Positions 36,386-45,703 of a DNA stretch of 64,000 bases are shown piece by piece. The number at the start of each line of letters is the position of its first letter. The stretch's first letter is position 1. The DNA is from Lonepinella sp042485795. GTDB taxonomy: Bacteria; Pseudomonadota; Gammaproteobacteria; Enterobacterales; Pasteurellaceae. Below the pieces are notes generated by a model, which did no database searches, was not told where the DNA came from, and was given only the letters and a program-made list of their open reading frames with translations. The position numbers and the translations under genes are program-made. The stretch covers positions 248,001 through 312,000 of the forward strand of contig NZ_CP169368.1 of assembly GCF_042485795.1 (NCBI RefSeq). Direction: 5' to 3'.

Positions 36386-36442
36386 TAGCCCGTCCCGACA
36401 AATTTTAAATTAGCAGTAAAATTATTTTTGGAGAGATTATCT

Positions 36443-38278
36443 ATGCCTAAATTACGTTCAGCGACTTCAACACAGGGTCGCAATATGGCAGGCGCACGTT
36501 CCTTATGGCGTGCTACTGGTATGAAAGAGGGCGATTTCGGTAAACCGATTATTGCTGTGGTTAATTCCTTTACCCAGTTTGTACCCGGTCATGTGCATTT
36601 AAAAGATTTAGGGCAATTAGTGGCGGCAGAAATTGAAAAAGCAGGTGGGGTTGCCAAAGAATTTAATACTATTGCGGTAGATGATGGCATCGCAATGGGA
36701 CATGGCGGTATGCTATATTCGTTGCCAAGCCGAGATTTAATTGCCGATAGCGTAGAATATATGGTAAACGCTCACTGTGCCGATGCTATGGTGTGTATTT
36801 CTAACTGCGACAAAATCACCCCAGGGATGTTAATGGCAGCCATGCGGTTAAATATCCCTGCGATTTTTGTGTCTGGCGGTCCAATGGAAGCAGGCAAAAC
36901 CAAATTATCTGATCAATTAATTCGTTTGGACTTAGTAGATGCGATGATCGAAGCCGCCGATCCAAATGTCAGTGATGAGCGTATTGATGCCATTGAACGT
37001 AGTGCCTGCCCAACCTGTGGATCTTGTTCAGGTATGTTCACCGCGAACTCTATGAACTGTTTAACCGAAGCACTCGGTTTGAGTTTACCAGGTAATGGTT
37101 CTTGTCTGGCGACTCACGCTGACCGTAAGGAATTATTCTTAAAAGCAGGTCGTCAAATTGTGGATCTATGCAAACGTTATTATGAACAAGATGATGAAAG
37201 CGTTCTGCCACGTTCTATTGCTACCTTTGATGCCTTTGAAAATGCCATGAGTTTAGATATTGCCATGGGTGGATCCAGTAATACCGTGTTGCATTTATTA
37301 GCCACTGCACAGGAAGCAGGGGTAGATTTTACTATGGCGGATATTGACCGTCTTTCTCGCAAGGTGCCTTGTTTAAGCAAAATTGCCCCGAATACCAATA
37401 AATACCACATGGAAGACGTACATCGTGCAGGCGGTATTATGGGTTTAGTGGGTGAATTAGATCGAGCAAGTTTAATTCATCGTCATACCAAAACGGTGTT
37501 AGGTTTAACCCTTGAAGAACAGCTTAATCAATATGATATTATCCGCAACCGTGATCCTGAATTATTAAAATTCTATCGAGCAGGACCTGCGGGTATTCGT
37601 ACTACGCAGGCTTTTTCACAAGATTGCCGTTGGGACAGCGTAGATGATGACCGTGAAAATGGTTGTATTCGAAACAAAGAACATGCCATTACTAAAGAAG
37701 GTGGCTTGGCAGTGTTGTTCGGTAATATTGCTCAAGATGGTTGTATTGTCAAAACTGCTGGTGTCGATGAGTCTATTTGGAATTTCACGGGCGAAGCCAT
37801 TGTATTTGAAAGCCAAGAAGATGCGGTAGCAGGCATTTTAGGCGGTAAAGTCAAAGCAGGGCATATTGTGATTATTCGTTACGAGGGTCCAAAAGGTGGA
37901 CCTGGTATGCAAGAAATGCTTTATCCAACCAGCTATTTAAAATCCATGGGCTTAGGTAAAGCCTGTGCCTTATTAACTGACGGACGTTTTTCTGGTGGTA
38001 CATCAGGTTTATCTATTGGTCACTGTTCTCCAGAAGCCGCATCAGGTGGTGCGATTGGTTTAGTGCGTGACGGCGATAAGATTGAAATTGATATTCCAAA
38101 TCGGGGGATTCATTTATTGGTCTCTGATGAAGAACTCGCCCAACGCCGTGCAGAACAAGATGTTAAAGGCTGGCAACCAGCCAACCGTGAACGTGAAGTG
38201 TCTTTTGCCTTAAAAGTATTCGGGCATTTCGCCACATCGGCGGATAAAGGTGCGGTGCGAGATAAAACGAAATTGTAA
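36443..38278 (+). CDS. ilvD: Dihydroxy-acid dehydratase
   Basis: IlvD dehydrates dihydroxy acids in valine and isoleucine synthesis, using an Fe-S cluster. From the ATG at 36443 it has 611 residues starting MPKLRSATSTQGRNMAGARS; GGAGAGA precedes this ATG. An in-frame TTG five codons earlier is less likely. Cluster ligands are C122 (SNCDKITPGM, with K124) and C195 (CPTCGSCSGMF). The C-terminal GRFSGGTSGLSIGHCSPEA motif is intact. E. coli IlvD has 616 residues. Confidence 0.97.
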   Translation: MPKLRSATSTQGRNMAGARSLWRATGMKEGDFGKPIIAVVNSFTQFVPGHVHLKDLGQLVAAEIEKAGGVAKEFNTIAVDDGIAMGHGGMLYSLPSRDLIADSVEYMVNAHCADAMVCISNCDKITPGMLMAAMRLNIPAIFVSGGPMEAGKTKLSDQLIRLDLVDAMIEAADPNVSDERIDAIERSACPTCGSCSGMFTANSMNCLTEALGLSLPGNGSCLATHADRKELFLKAGRQIVDLCKRYYEQDDESVLPRSIATFDAFENAMSLDIAMGGSSNTVLHLLATAQEAGVDFTMADIDRLSRKVPCLSKIAPNTNKYHMEDVHRAGGIMGLVGELDRASLIHRHTKTVLGLTLEEQLNQYDIIRNRDPELLKFYRAGPAGIRTTQAFSQDCRWDSVDDDRENGCIRNKEHAITKEGGLAVLFGNIAQDGCIVKTAGVDESIWNFTGEAIVFESQEDAVAGILGGKVKAGHIVIIRYEGPKGGPGMQEMLYPTSYLKSMGLGKACALLTDGRFSGGTSGLSIGHCSPEAASGGAIGLVRDGDKIEIDIPNRGIHLLVSDEELAQRRAEQDVKGWQPANREREVSFALKVFGHFATSADKGAVRDKTKL

Positions 38279-38287
38279 ATTAGTATA

Positions 38288-38398
38288 GCCCCCCTTCCCC
38301 CTTCGGGGACTTCCCCCCGCAAGCAGGGGGAAGGAAGTAATATGTTATCTTTGCTCCCCCTGTTTACGGGGGGAGCTGTCCGAAGGACTGAGGGGGGC
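38288..38398. repeat. Double-hairpin inverted repeat between ilvD and ilvA
   Basis: Two G/C-rich arms of about 45 bp are arranged as approximate inverted copies. The left one contains CTTCCCCC/GGGGGAAG (38310-38317 with 38326-38333). The right one contains GCTCCCCC/GGGGGAGC (38353-38360 with 38369-38376). The outer ends are GCCCCCC (38288) and GGGGGGC (ending 38398). The whole could fold into one long or two short hairpins. GC content is far above the surroundings. It looks like a mobile intergenic repeat and may attenuate ilvA expression. Confidence 0.75.
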
Positions 38399-38460
38399 AA
38401 ATTTATATCAACATAATTGTTAGGTAATCTGGAAAATATAAAAAAAACTGCGGTGAAAAA

Positions 38461-40002
38461 ATGACAAATAATTTATCTCACCAGCCTACTGGTGCAGAAT
38501 ATTTAAGAGCAGTACTCAGCTCAAAAGTGTATGAATTAGCTCAAGTTACCCCATTGCAAGCGATGCCAAAATTATCGGAGCGTTTGGCGAATCATATTCT
38601 GGTGAAACGTGAAGATCGTCAGCCTGTGCATAGCTTCAAATTGCGTGGTGCTTATGCCATGATTGCGGGTTTAACCGATGCACAAAAATCCGCTGGCGTG
38701 ATTGCTGCTTCTGCTGGCAACCATGCTCAAGGTGTTGCATTATCTGCCCAACATTTAGGTCTAAAAGCCTTAATTGTAATGCCACAAAATACACCGTCAA
38801 TCAAGGTTGATGCAGTGCGTGGTTTTGGTGGCGAAGTGTTATTATACGGTGCCAATTTTGACGAAGCCAAAGCCAAAGCTATTGAGCTTTCAGAAACCAA
38901 GCAAATGACCTTTATTCCCCCTTTCGATCACCCTGCCGTGATCGCAGGGCAAGGTTCATTAGCCATGGAATTATTACAGCAAAACAGTAAAATTGACCGT
39001 ATTTTTGTCCCTGTTGGCGGTGGCGGTTTAGTGGCTGGAATCGCGGTGTTAATTAAGCAACTTTTACCTGAAATTAAAGTCATCGGTGTCGAAAGTAAAG
39101 ACAGTGCTTGTTTATATGCTGCATTAAAATCGGGTGAGCCAACGGACTTAGAGCGTGTCGGTTTATTTGCCGATGGTGTGGCGGTCAAACGTATTGGTGA
39201 TGAAACCTTCCGTCTTTGCCAGCAATATCTTGATGACGTGGTGCTGGTGAACGGTGATGAAATTTGTGCCGCCATGAAAGATATGTTTGAAAATGTCCGT
39301 GCCGTGTCTGAACCCTCTGGTGCGTTGTCGTTAGCTGGTTTGAAAAAATACGTTAAACAACATAATATTCAAGGCGAAACCCTAGTGAATATTTTGTCTG
39401 GGGCAAATTTAAATTTCCATACCTTACGTTATGTGTCTGAACGTTGTGAGATCGGCGAAAAACAAGAAGCCTTGTTTGCCGTCACCATTCCAGAACAACA
39501 GGGCAGTTTCTTGAAATTCTGTCAAATACTCGGACAAAATCCCGTAACAGAATTTAATTATCGTTATGCAGATGAAAAACAGGCGTGTATTTTTGTCGGT
39601 GTGCGTATTACGGGTGAACAGGAAAAACAAGCGATACTCAAACAGCTTCGTGATAATGGTTACAATGTGCAAGACTTATCCGATGATGAAATTGCCAAAA
39701 CCCATATTCGTTATATGATCGGTGGGCGTTCAAGTAGCCAGTTAAACGAACGTTTATATAGTTTTGAATTTCCTGAACAAAAAGGGGCGTTAATAAATTT
39801 CTTAGCGACCTTGAATACTACCAATACCAATATTTCACTGTTCCATTATCGTGCCCATGGTGCCGATTATGGGAATGTGTTAGCAGGTTTCCAAGTGGCA
39901 GAGGAAAGTATTACGGCATTTACACAACAACTAGAGAAAATCGGTTACAGCTATCAAGATGTAACGGAAAGTGTGGCGTATCGGTATTTTTTAGTGGGAT
40001 AA
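38461..40002 (+). CDS. ilvA: Threonine dehydratase, biosynthetic
   Basis: IlvA deaminates threonine to 2-ketobutyrate, the committed step to isoleucine, with PLP on K60 (HSFKLRGAY). The 513-residue protein (E. coli 514) has the SAGNHAQGVA phosphate loop, GGGGL PLP-phosphate motif, and two C-terminal ACT-like domains for isoleucine feedback. It is separated from ilvD by a 182-bp gap containing the double hairpin, so it may have partly independent expression. Its reactive enamine product is the substrate of RidA. Confidence 0.97.
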   Translation: MTNNLSHQPTGAEYLRAVLSSKVYELAQVTPLQAMPKLSERLANHILVKREDRQPVHSFKLRGAYAMIAGLTDAQKSAGVIAASAGNHAQGVALSAQHLGLKALIVMPQNTPSIKVDAVRGFGGEVLLYGANFDEAKAKAIELSETKQMTFIPPFDHPAVIAGQGSLAMELLQQNSKIDRIFVPVGGGGLVAGIAVLIKQLLPEIKVIGVESKDSACLYAALKSGEPTDLERVGLFADGVAVKRIGDETFRLCQQYLDDVVLVNGDEICAAMKDMFENVRAVSEPSGALSLAGLKKYVKQHNIQGETLVNILSGANLNFHTLRYVSERCEIGEKQEALFAVTIPEQQGSFLKFCQILGQNPVTEFNYRYADEKQACIFVGVRITGEQEKQAILKQLRDNGYNVQDLSDDEIAKTHIRYMIGGRSSSQLNERLYSFEFPEQKGALINFLATLNTTNTNISLFHYRAHGADYGNVLAGFQVAEESITAFTQQLEKIGYSYQDVTESVAYRYFLVG

Positions 40003-40046
40003 AAACTGGCTGAAAAAGCACCGCAGTTTTTAGGTTGATGTTGTAA

Positions 40047-40077
40047 AAAACCACTCTGTGCATAGAGTGGTTTTTTT
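40047..40077. terminator. Bidirectional terminator between ilvA and higA
   Basis: AAAACCACTCT (40047-40057) pairs perfectly with AGAGTGGTTTT (40064-40074), loop of six, T-run on the right and A-run on the left. Placed between convergent ilvA and higA stops. Confidence 0.9.
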
Positions 40078-40079
40078 AT

Positions 40080-40379
40080 TCACGAAGAAATTGTCTGATA
40101 CGCAATAACCTTAGGCGGTTGTTTTTGTTCTGCTTTCCATAAGTCATAATTAGCTTGCTGGTGTAACCAACTTTCAGGACTTGGACTATTTTTCCCTAAC
40201 CAAGCATGCAAACGGATCGCCATATCAGCACTAATCCCCGCTTTGCCATTGAGTAAACGAGAGAATGTTACTCGATTTATACCGAGTTGTTTGGCTGCTT
40301 CCGTAACGGTTAAACCTAGTTCAGGTAAAATATCTTGTTTAATAATTTCCGCAGGGTGCGGTGGATTGTACATAGACAT
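40080..40379 (-). CDS. higA: HigA-type antitoxin (XRE helix-turn-helix)
   Basis: A 99-residue protein with the HigA opening MYNPPHPAEIIKQDILPELGLTVTEAAKQLGINRVTFSRLLNGKAGIS, that is, an XRE-type helix-turn-helix. HigA neutralises HigB and represses its own promoter. The toxin gene is upstream (higB-higA order), 14 bp away, the unusual toxin-first order typical of hig loci. Chromosomal, between ilvA and lptD. Confidence 0.93.
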   Translation of the reverse strand: MSMYNPPHPAEIIKQDILPELGLTVTEAAKQLGINRVTFSRLLNGKAGISADMAIRLHAWLGKNSPSPESWLHQQANYDLWKAEQKQPPKVIAYQTISS

Positions 40380-40393
40380 TGTAAATATTCCCC

Positions 40394-40672
40394 TTAGTGA
40401 TAATCTTGATAATCAACAACTTCAGCATGTCCATTTTCTAATTTAAAGGTAATCCGCCAATTACCATTAACTTTAACACTCCAATGATTGAGTAAGTTGC
40501 CAGCCAGTGTATGTAAGTTCCAACCTAGGATATTCATATCTTGTGGTGTTTTTGCACTATCTAAACGAGCCAATATACGAGAAAGTTTTGCCGAATGTTG
40601 AGCTTGAATACCTGCTTTACTTCCTGTTAAATAGAATTTCTCAAGCCCCTTGTGTTTAAAAGAAAGTATCAT
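40394..40672 (-). CDS. higB: HigB-type toxin (RelE superfamily mRNA interferase)
   Basis: HigB cleaves mRNA on translating ribosomes. From the ATG complementary to 40670-40672 it has 92 residues starting MILSFKHKGLEKFYLTGSKAGIQ, the typical HigB start; an ATG six codons earlier (40690) is less likely. Conserved residues of the family include the GNWRITFKLENGHAEVVDYQDYH tail. First gene of the higBA pair. No uptake signal nearby. Confidence 0.93.
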   Translation of the reverse strand: MILSFKHKGLEKFYLTGSKAGIQAQHSAKLSRILARLDSAKTPQDMNILGWNLHTLAGNLLNHWSVKVNGNWRITFKLENGHAEVVDYQDYH

Positions 40673-40735
40673 CTTTATTCCTAAATACATTTATTTCTAT
40701 TGTAGTGTATAGCGATACGTTTTTCAATACAAAAA

Positions 40736-40759
40736 AAAACCAGCCCGAAAGCTGGTTTT
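40736..40759 (-). terminator. Rho-independent terminator of lptD
   Basis: On the minus strand AAAACCAGC and GCTGGTTTT pair perfectly around TTTCGG and are followed by a run of at least eight T. It lies 15 bp after the lptD stop. Confidence 0.88.
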
Positions 40760-40773
40760 AGGATAGCCAACCA

Positions 40774-43155
40774 TTACAACTCTGGCGATTTAATATAAGG
40801 TAACATACCCTTATCTAACATTTGCACAATGCCACTACGGTGATCGTTGCCACCTAAACCTCGTAATTCAAAGGTAATCCCGATGCTATGATCATATAGG
40901 GTATCTTTTTCACCACTATATTGACGTTTTGAGTTTTCATTAACTAAATAACGCCGAATACCCACGCCCACAGCCCAACAGCAACTGTTGTATTGTACTC
41001 CCGCATATTGTTCTACTGGTTTGTTTAAGGCAACATCATGATAATAACGAGCGACCACAGCCCAGTTATCCGCGATTTCCCAAGCGACTACTGCTCCAAC
41101 TTGTTGAATATCTTGGTTGTAACGATTCACACTTGAGGTTAAGTTCTGGTTAATATATTCCTTACTCGCATAACGATAATTCAACTGGACTAAATTATTA
41201 CGCTCTGGATTATATTCAAGTGTAGAATTCATCAATGATGTCGCATCTAAACGAGTATCATATTGGTAACTACCTTTCCAACTCCATTTATCATTGAATT
41301 TCCAGTTACTTTCTAATGCCCAAGAAGATGAACGCCCTGTGGTACTGTTCTCTGTGGTATCGTCAATACGAGAATTATTCAGATAAATTATTTGCCCTAA
41401 AGATAAATTAAACCGTTCTTCTGAATTTTTGTCATAAAAACGGGTTGTCCCCCCCAAGGTAAATTGATTGGCAGACGCAATTCTATCTAATCCACTATAA
41501 CGGCGATCACGGAATAGAGAATAATAATCTTGTTGTAACAAGGCTGAATCGTATCCTAAGCCTAAATAACTGGAGTTTTGTTTTGAACCGATATTACTTT
41601 GATCTTTGTAAGGACGATATAAATATTGAACATGCGGTTCAATGGTCTGTGTATAGCCTTTAAATAAAGTTTTTTGGCTGGCTAACACAGTTTGTAAATC
41701 GACTTTAACTTGCGGTAACACGCGATTAACTGAACTTTGCGTATTCGCATCTACTCCCGTTCCTGCTTTTTGTTGATAATGGGTGGCATAAAGTTTGGTT
41801 TCAATATTTAGACTACCATAACGATTGGATAATGGCACATTAACACTTGGCTCAACATGATAACGCCATGCGGTTGGCATACTTGAACTGTCATTATCAA
41901 AATGTACTGCTTGAGCAAATAATTTGAAATCTGCCCAACCATTGGCTAAACCATTCTTATAATAGTTAAAATCAATTTGTGGTAAGGCACGATACGGTCC
42001 GATGTCCACGTCATCAAACACTTGGAATTTTTTAATAGAAACGGCAAAATTCCAGTTTGGTTGATAATAGGCTAAACGAGCAGTTTGATCTGCATAACCA
42101 TCGGTACTGCTACCATAATCGGAATCAAAATCACTGAAATAACGTTTATCACTGACCTTGGTATAATTCACGTTTAACCGCCAGTTATCCCATAATTTAG
42201 CATTATGCGCCCAGTAGAATAAATGTCGTTTTCTATCACTATCAGATGTGGCGTATTCATTGTAGCGATCTTTGCCTAAGTATTCGCCTGCCAATTTTCC
42301 TTCACCCAACACATTTAAATAACGAAATTCACCGTTCATTTGCCAGCCACGGTGTGACATATATTTAGGGGTAAATGTTGCATCATAGTTTGGTGCAATA
42401 TTCCAGTAAATCGGTTGAGCATACCAATAACCATCACGGCTTGAACTTCCTGCACTTGGAATTAACAACCCTGAACGGCGGCGATCACCCAATGGTAATT
42501 GCAAATATGGGGTATAGAAAACTGGCACACCAGCCACTTTAAAACGAGCATGCCACATTTCGGCATATTCTTCTTGAACGTGTTGCTTCATTTCACTCGC
42601 ATCAATTTGCCACGCATTGTCATCAGGCAAACAAGATGTAAAAGTCGCATTTTTCAATAAACGATAGTCTGCACGCATTTCTGATGTTTCAGCCGTACCA
42701 CGTCCTTGACGACCAACTAATTGATAATTGGCATTCGCAATATCGGTATCTTTACTGTTTAAATGCACTTTGGCATTATCACCGTTAATTTTGATTAAAT
42801 CATCTTTATAATCAAACTGACCACGCACATAGGCATAACGCTGTGCATTATCCCCCTCGCCCGATTGCGTTACTTCCACTTCATCTGCTTGTAAATGACG
42901 ATTACCTTGTTTGAAATCTACCGCACCGCTATAAACCGCTCGGCTTGGATTAACAACATTCGCCTTATCCGCTTCAATATAAACTGGCTGATCATTCAGA
43001 TCACCTTGTACAACTTCGCCCGAAATTTGCGGTACGCCAGCTAAACAACGCTGACGTAAATCATCGATATTTGCCAAACTGCTCGAACTATAAAGTGCGG
43101 TCAAAATTGATAAAGAAAGTAACGTATAATAATTTTTCTTCATTTGGTTAACCAT
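40774..43155 (-). CDS. lptD: LPS-assembly outer membrane protein LptD
   Basis: LptD is the beta-barrel that, with LptE, inserts LPS into the outer leaflet. The 793-residue protein (E. coli 784) has a signal peptide ending near SLA. A periplasmic OstA/LptA-like domain with IEADKANVVNPSRAVYSGAV follows, then a large aromatic-rich barrel. Four conserved cysteines (C37, one in TSCLPDD, and the CC pair in NSCCWAVG) fit the two interdomain disulfides made by DsbA, encoded 1.5 kb away. The start may be four codons later at 43143 (MKKNYYTLL). An uptake signal lies at about 43093. Confidence 0.96.
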   Translation of the reverse strand: MVNQMKKNYYTLLSLSILTALYSSSSLANIDDLRQRCLAGVPQISGEVVQGDLNDQPVYIEADKANVVNPSRAVYSGAVDFKQGNRHLQADEVEVTQSGEGDNAQRYAYVRGQFDYKDDLIKINGDNAKVHLNSKDTDIANANYQLVGRQGRGTAETSEMRADYRLLKNATFTSCLPDDNAWQIDASEMKQHVQEEYAEMWHARFKVAGVPVFYTPYLQLPLGDRRRSGLLIPSAGSSSRDGYWYAQPIYWNIAPNYDATFTPKYMSHRGWQMNGEFRYLNVLGEGKLAGEYLGKDRYNEYATSDSDRKRHLFYWAHNAKLWDNWRLNVNYTKVSDKRYFSDFDSDYGSSTDGYADQTARLAYYQPNWNFAVSIKKFQVFDDVDIGPYRALPQIDFNYYKNGLANGWADFKLFAQAVHFDNDSSSMPTAWRYHVEPSVNVPLSNRYGSLNIETKLYATHYQQKAGTGVDANTQSSVNRVLPQVKVDLQTVLASQKTLFKGYTQTIEPHVQYLYRPYKDQSNIGSKQNSSYLGLGYDSALLQQDYYSLFRDRRYSGLDRIASANQFTLGGTTRFYDKNSEERFNLSLGQIIYLNNSRIDDTTENSTTGRSSSWALESNWKFNDKWSWKGSYQYDTRLDATSLMNSTLEYNPERNNLVQLNYRYASKEYINQNLTSSVNRYNQDIQQVGAVVAWEIADNWAVVARYYHDVALNKPVEQYAGVQYNSCCWAVGVGIRRYLVNENSKRQYSGEKDTLYDHSIGITFELRGLGGNDHRSGIVQMLDKGMLPYIKSPEL

Positions 43156-43209
43156 TCTGCGTGATTAAAATTAGGGTGATTATACAAGAAAACCATATTA
43201 AAAGGCATT

Positions 43210-43767
43210 TTATTTACAAAAACAATCGTTCAAGTGATCATTGACTAATCCCATCGATTGCATAAACGCATAGCACGTGGTTTCGCCGACAAATACGAAG
43301 CCTTTTTGCTTTAATGCCTTTGACATCGCTTTTGATGTGGCGGTTTTGGCTGGTATGCAATCCAAACTGGGTACATCATTGATTTGTGGTTGATGATCAA
43401 CAAACGCCCAAATAAAATCGGAAAAATTTTCACCGCACTTTTGCATGGCTAAATAGGCTTTGGCATTTTTAACAATGGCTTCTAACTTAGCTCGATGACG
43501 AATTAACCCCACATTTCGCATTAAACGATCAATATCCTTTTCCGTCATTTGTGCAATCTTTACAGGATCAAATTGATAAAAGGCTTCACGATAAGCCTCG
43601 CGTTTTTTAAGAACGGTTATCCAAGATAAACCTGCTTGTTGTCCCTCAAGGCAGATTTTCTCAAATAATTTCTGACTATCAAATTCAGGCTTACCCCATT
43701 CCTTATCGTGATAATCTTGATAAATGGGCAAGTCCCCAGCCCAATCACAACGTTTGATGATTTGCAT
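43210..43767 (-). CDS. tag: DNA-3-methyladenine glycosylase I
   Basis: Tag excises 3-methyladenine from DNA. The 185-residue protein has RCDWAGDLPIYQDYHDKEWG at the N-terminus and KLFEKICLEGQQAGLSWITVLKKREAYREAF, both hallmarks of the family. It also has a C-terminal CYAFMQSMGLVNDHLNDCFC Zn-binding tail. Its start overlaps the end of mobA by 23 bp, so the two are likely co-transcribed. Confidence 0.96.
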   Translation of the reverse strand: MQIIKRCDWAGDLPIYQDYHDKEWGKPEFDSQKLFEKICLEGQQAGLSWITVLKKREAYREAFYQFDPVKIAQMTEKDIDRLMRNVGLIRHRAKLEAIVKNAKAYLAMQKCGENFSDFIWAFVDHQPQINDVPSLDCIPAKTATSKAMSKALKQKGFVFVGETTCYAFMQSMGLVNDHLNDCFCK

Positions 43768-44329
43768 CGGCTAACTCCTGTAAGGTATTAAAATTGCGAA
43801 AAGCGTTTTTTTGTTCGGAAAAATCCACGGCAACCGCCCCTTGTTCCAACATAAATTGCAACATTCGTCGTTCACCTTGCTGTAAATAAGCAGAAAGTGC
43901 GGTGGATAATTGACGAGAAATTAAACAGAACGTTGGATGCTCACGTTCACCATCGCTGGCATAAACCACTAAACTTTGCGAAATTAACACCGCACTTTTT
44001 AATTTCTCTAGCAAATTCAACGGCAAAAAAGGGCAATCGCAAGGCACAAATAACACATAATCGGTTTCCGCCCGTTTTAGTCCCGTTAATATTCCGCTTA
44101 ATGGTCCTTGAAAATCCACTAATTCATCGCTAAAAACAGGTAAACCAAATTGCTGGTACTGTTCAATATGACGATTAGCATTAATCGCAATATCCTCTAA
44201 TTGTACCTGTAAACGGCGGAGAATATGTTCAACCAATGGCTTTCCAGCCAGAATTTGCAGCCCTTTATCCGCTCCTTGCATCCGCCTTGCCTTACCACCT
44301 GCTAAAATTACCGCACTTATCGTTATCAT
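43745..44329 (-). CDS. mobA: Molybdenum cofactor guanylyltransferase
   Basis: MobA attaches GMP to molybdopterin to form the bis-MGD cofactor of anaerobic reductases. The 194-residue protein has the nucleotide-binding start VILAGGKARRMQGADKGLQ and PCDCPFLP. It is the first gene of mobA-tag and diverges from yihD, as next to mobA in E. coli. Three uptake signals lie within it (about 43893, 43988 and 44311). Confidence 0.95.
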   Translation of the reverse strand: MITISAVILAGGKARRMQGADKGLQILAGKPLVEHILRRLQVQLEDIAINANRHIEQYQQFGLPVFSDELVDFQGPLSGILTGLKRAETDYVLFVPCDCPFLPLNLLEKLKSAVLISQSLVVYASDGEREHPTFCLISRQLSTALSAYLQQGERRMLQFMLEQGAVAVDFSEQKNAFRNFNTLQELADANHQTL

Positions 44330-44396
44330 TGTTTGTCATTCGCCTTTAATTCAAGTATCATTCTGCGTCAGCTATCTTAATACAAAGGAAAAGATT

Positions 44397-44666
44397 ATGA
44401 AATGTCATCGTTTAAATGAAGTTTTGGAACTTTTACAGCCTTATTGGTCTAATAAAGACCCTGAAATGAGTTTAATGCAAATTTTACAAGCTATTGCAGA
44501 TGAAGCTGGCTTTGAAAAACCACTCACTGAGCTGTCTGATGAAGTGATTATTTATCAGCTCAAAATGCACGGCAAAGATAAATATGAACCTATTCCAGGG
44601 ATCAAAAAAGATTACGAAGAAGATTTTAAAACCGCTCTGCTTAAAGCACGTGGTATTTTAAAATAA
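44397..44666 (+). CDS. yihD: YihD family protein (DUF1040)
   Basis: An 89-residue cytoplasmic protein that matches E. coli YihD in length and pattern (MKCHRLNEVLELLQPYW at the start, PIPGIKKDYEEDFKTALLKARG at the end). Function unknown. It lies 19 bp upstream of dsbA; in E. coli the order is mobA-yihD-rdoA-dsbA, so the intervening kinase gene is missing here. Confidence 0.9.
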   Translation: MKCHRLNEVLELLQPYWSNKDPEMSLMQILQAIADEAGFEKPLTELSDEVIIYQLKMHGKDKYEPIPGIKKDYEEDFKTALLKARGILK

Positions 44667-44685
44667 TTTTGAAGGAAACCTGATT

Positions 44686-45303
44686 ATGAACAAATTTCTC
44701 GTTAGCTTAATTGCCGCCACTATGGCGCTTGCCAGTATTAATCTGCAAGCCGCAGAATTAAAAGACGGCGAACAATACATTACACTGAGTCGTCCACATT
44801 CAGAAAAAACTGAAGTGATCGAGTTTTTCTCTTTCTATTGTCCACATTGCTATGCGTTTGAAATGCAATATGAGATCCCCAAAAAAGTAAAAGAAAATAT
44901 TCCATCAGATGCGACATTTAAACAATATCATGTGAATTTCTTAGGGGCTCAATCAGAAAACCTCACCCGAGCTTGGGCGTTAGCCATGGCATTAGGGGCA
45001 GAAGATCAAGTCAAAAAACCATTGTTTGAAGCCGCTCAAAAAAATAGCTTAAATTCAATGAACGATATTCGTCAAATCTTCATTGATAACGGCATTACGG
45101 CAGAACAATTTGATGGTGGAATCAACAGCTTTGCAGTAACCGCCTTAGCGAAAACCCAAACCAATCTGGCGGATCAATTAGATGTCAGTGGCGTGCCAGA
45201 TATGTATGTCAATGGTAAATTCCGAGTCAATCCAGAAGGCTTATCTCGTGATGATTTCGTGGCAGATTATGTGGAAACTGTAAAACAATTATTGAAAAAA
45301 TAA
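44686..45303 (+). CDS. dsbA: Thiol:disulfide interchange protein DsbA
   Basis: DsbA is the periplasmic oxidase that introduces disulfides into exported proteins such as LptD. The 205-residue protein has a signal peptide (cleavage near AAE, residue 23-24) and the active site C52-P-H-C55 in FFSFYCPHCYAFE, followed by the cis-Pro loop GVPDMYVNGKF. GAAGGAAA precedes the ATG. Confidence 0.97.
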   Translation: MNKFLVSLIAATMALASINLQAAELKDGEQYITLSRPHSEKTEVIEFFSFYCPHCYAFEMQYEIPKKVKENIPSDATFKQYHVNFLGAQSENLTRAWALAMALGAEDQVKKPLFEAAQKNSLNSMNDIRQIFIDNGITAEQFDGGINSFAVTALAKTQTNLADQLDVSGVPDMYVNGKFRVNPEGLSRDDFVADYVETVKQLLKK

Positions 45304-45325
45304 CTTTAGGAAAATGGAGTAGATT

Positions 45326-45655
45326 ATGGCTGAAAGTTTTAGTGTAGAACGTCGTTTCTTTGATGACAAAAATTACCCACGTGGTTTCGCTCGTCACGGT
45401 GATTATACCATTAAAGAATCGCAAGCCTTAGAACAATATGGTCAGGCATTCAAAGCCTTAGATGAAGGTTCTCGCAAAGCGAAAACCGCAGATGAAAAAA
45501 ACTTCGTGGCATTCTGTCGTGGTGAACGCCCAGCGGAAACTTTTTTCGAGAAAACTTGGAACAAATATCGTTCACGAGTAAACACTATTAAACGTGTTTA
45601 TACACTTTCAGGTGTAGTGAGTGATAACTTAGATGAGTTTAATGCGAACGATTAA
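45326..45655 (+). CDS. maoP: Macrodomain Ori organisation protein MaoP (YifE family)
   Basis: A 109-residue protein beginning MAESFSVERRFFDDKNYPRGFARHGDYTIKESQ, closely similar to E. coli MaoP/YifE (112 residues). MaoP acts with the site maoS to organise the Ori macrodomain. Here it is placed after dsbA with AATGGAG as ribosome binding site; the C-terminus ends with an acidic LDEFNAND. Confidence 0.92.
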   Translation: MAESFSVERRFFDDKNYPRGFARHGDYTIKESQALEQYGQAFKALDEGSRKAKTADEKNFVAFCRGERPAETFFEKTWNKYRSRVNTIKRVYTLSGVVSDNLDEFNAND

Positions 45656-45664
45656 TATGAACAG

Positions 45665-45692
45665 GGCTTGAGCAATCAAGCCTTTATTTTTT
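45665..45692 (+). terminator. Rho-independent terminator of maoP
   Basis: GGCTTGA (45665-45671), GCAA loop, TCAAGCC (45676-45682), then TTTATTTTTT. Confidence 0.88.
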
Positions 45693-45703
45693 CTGTTTTG
45701 ACA

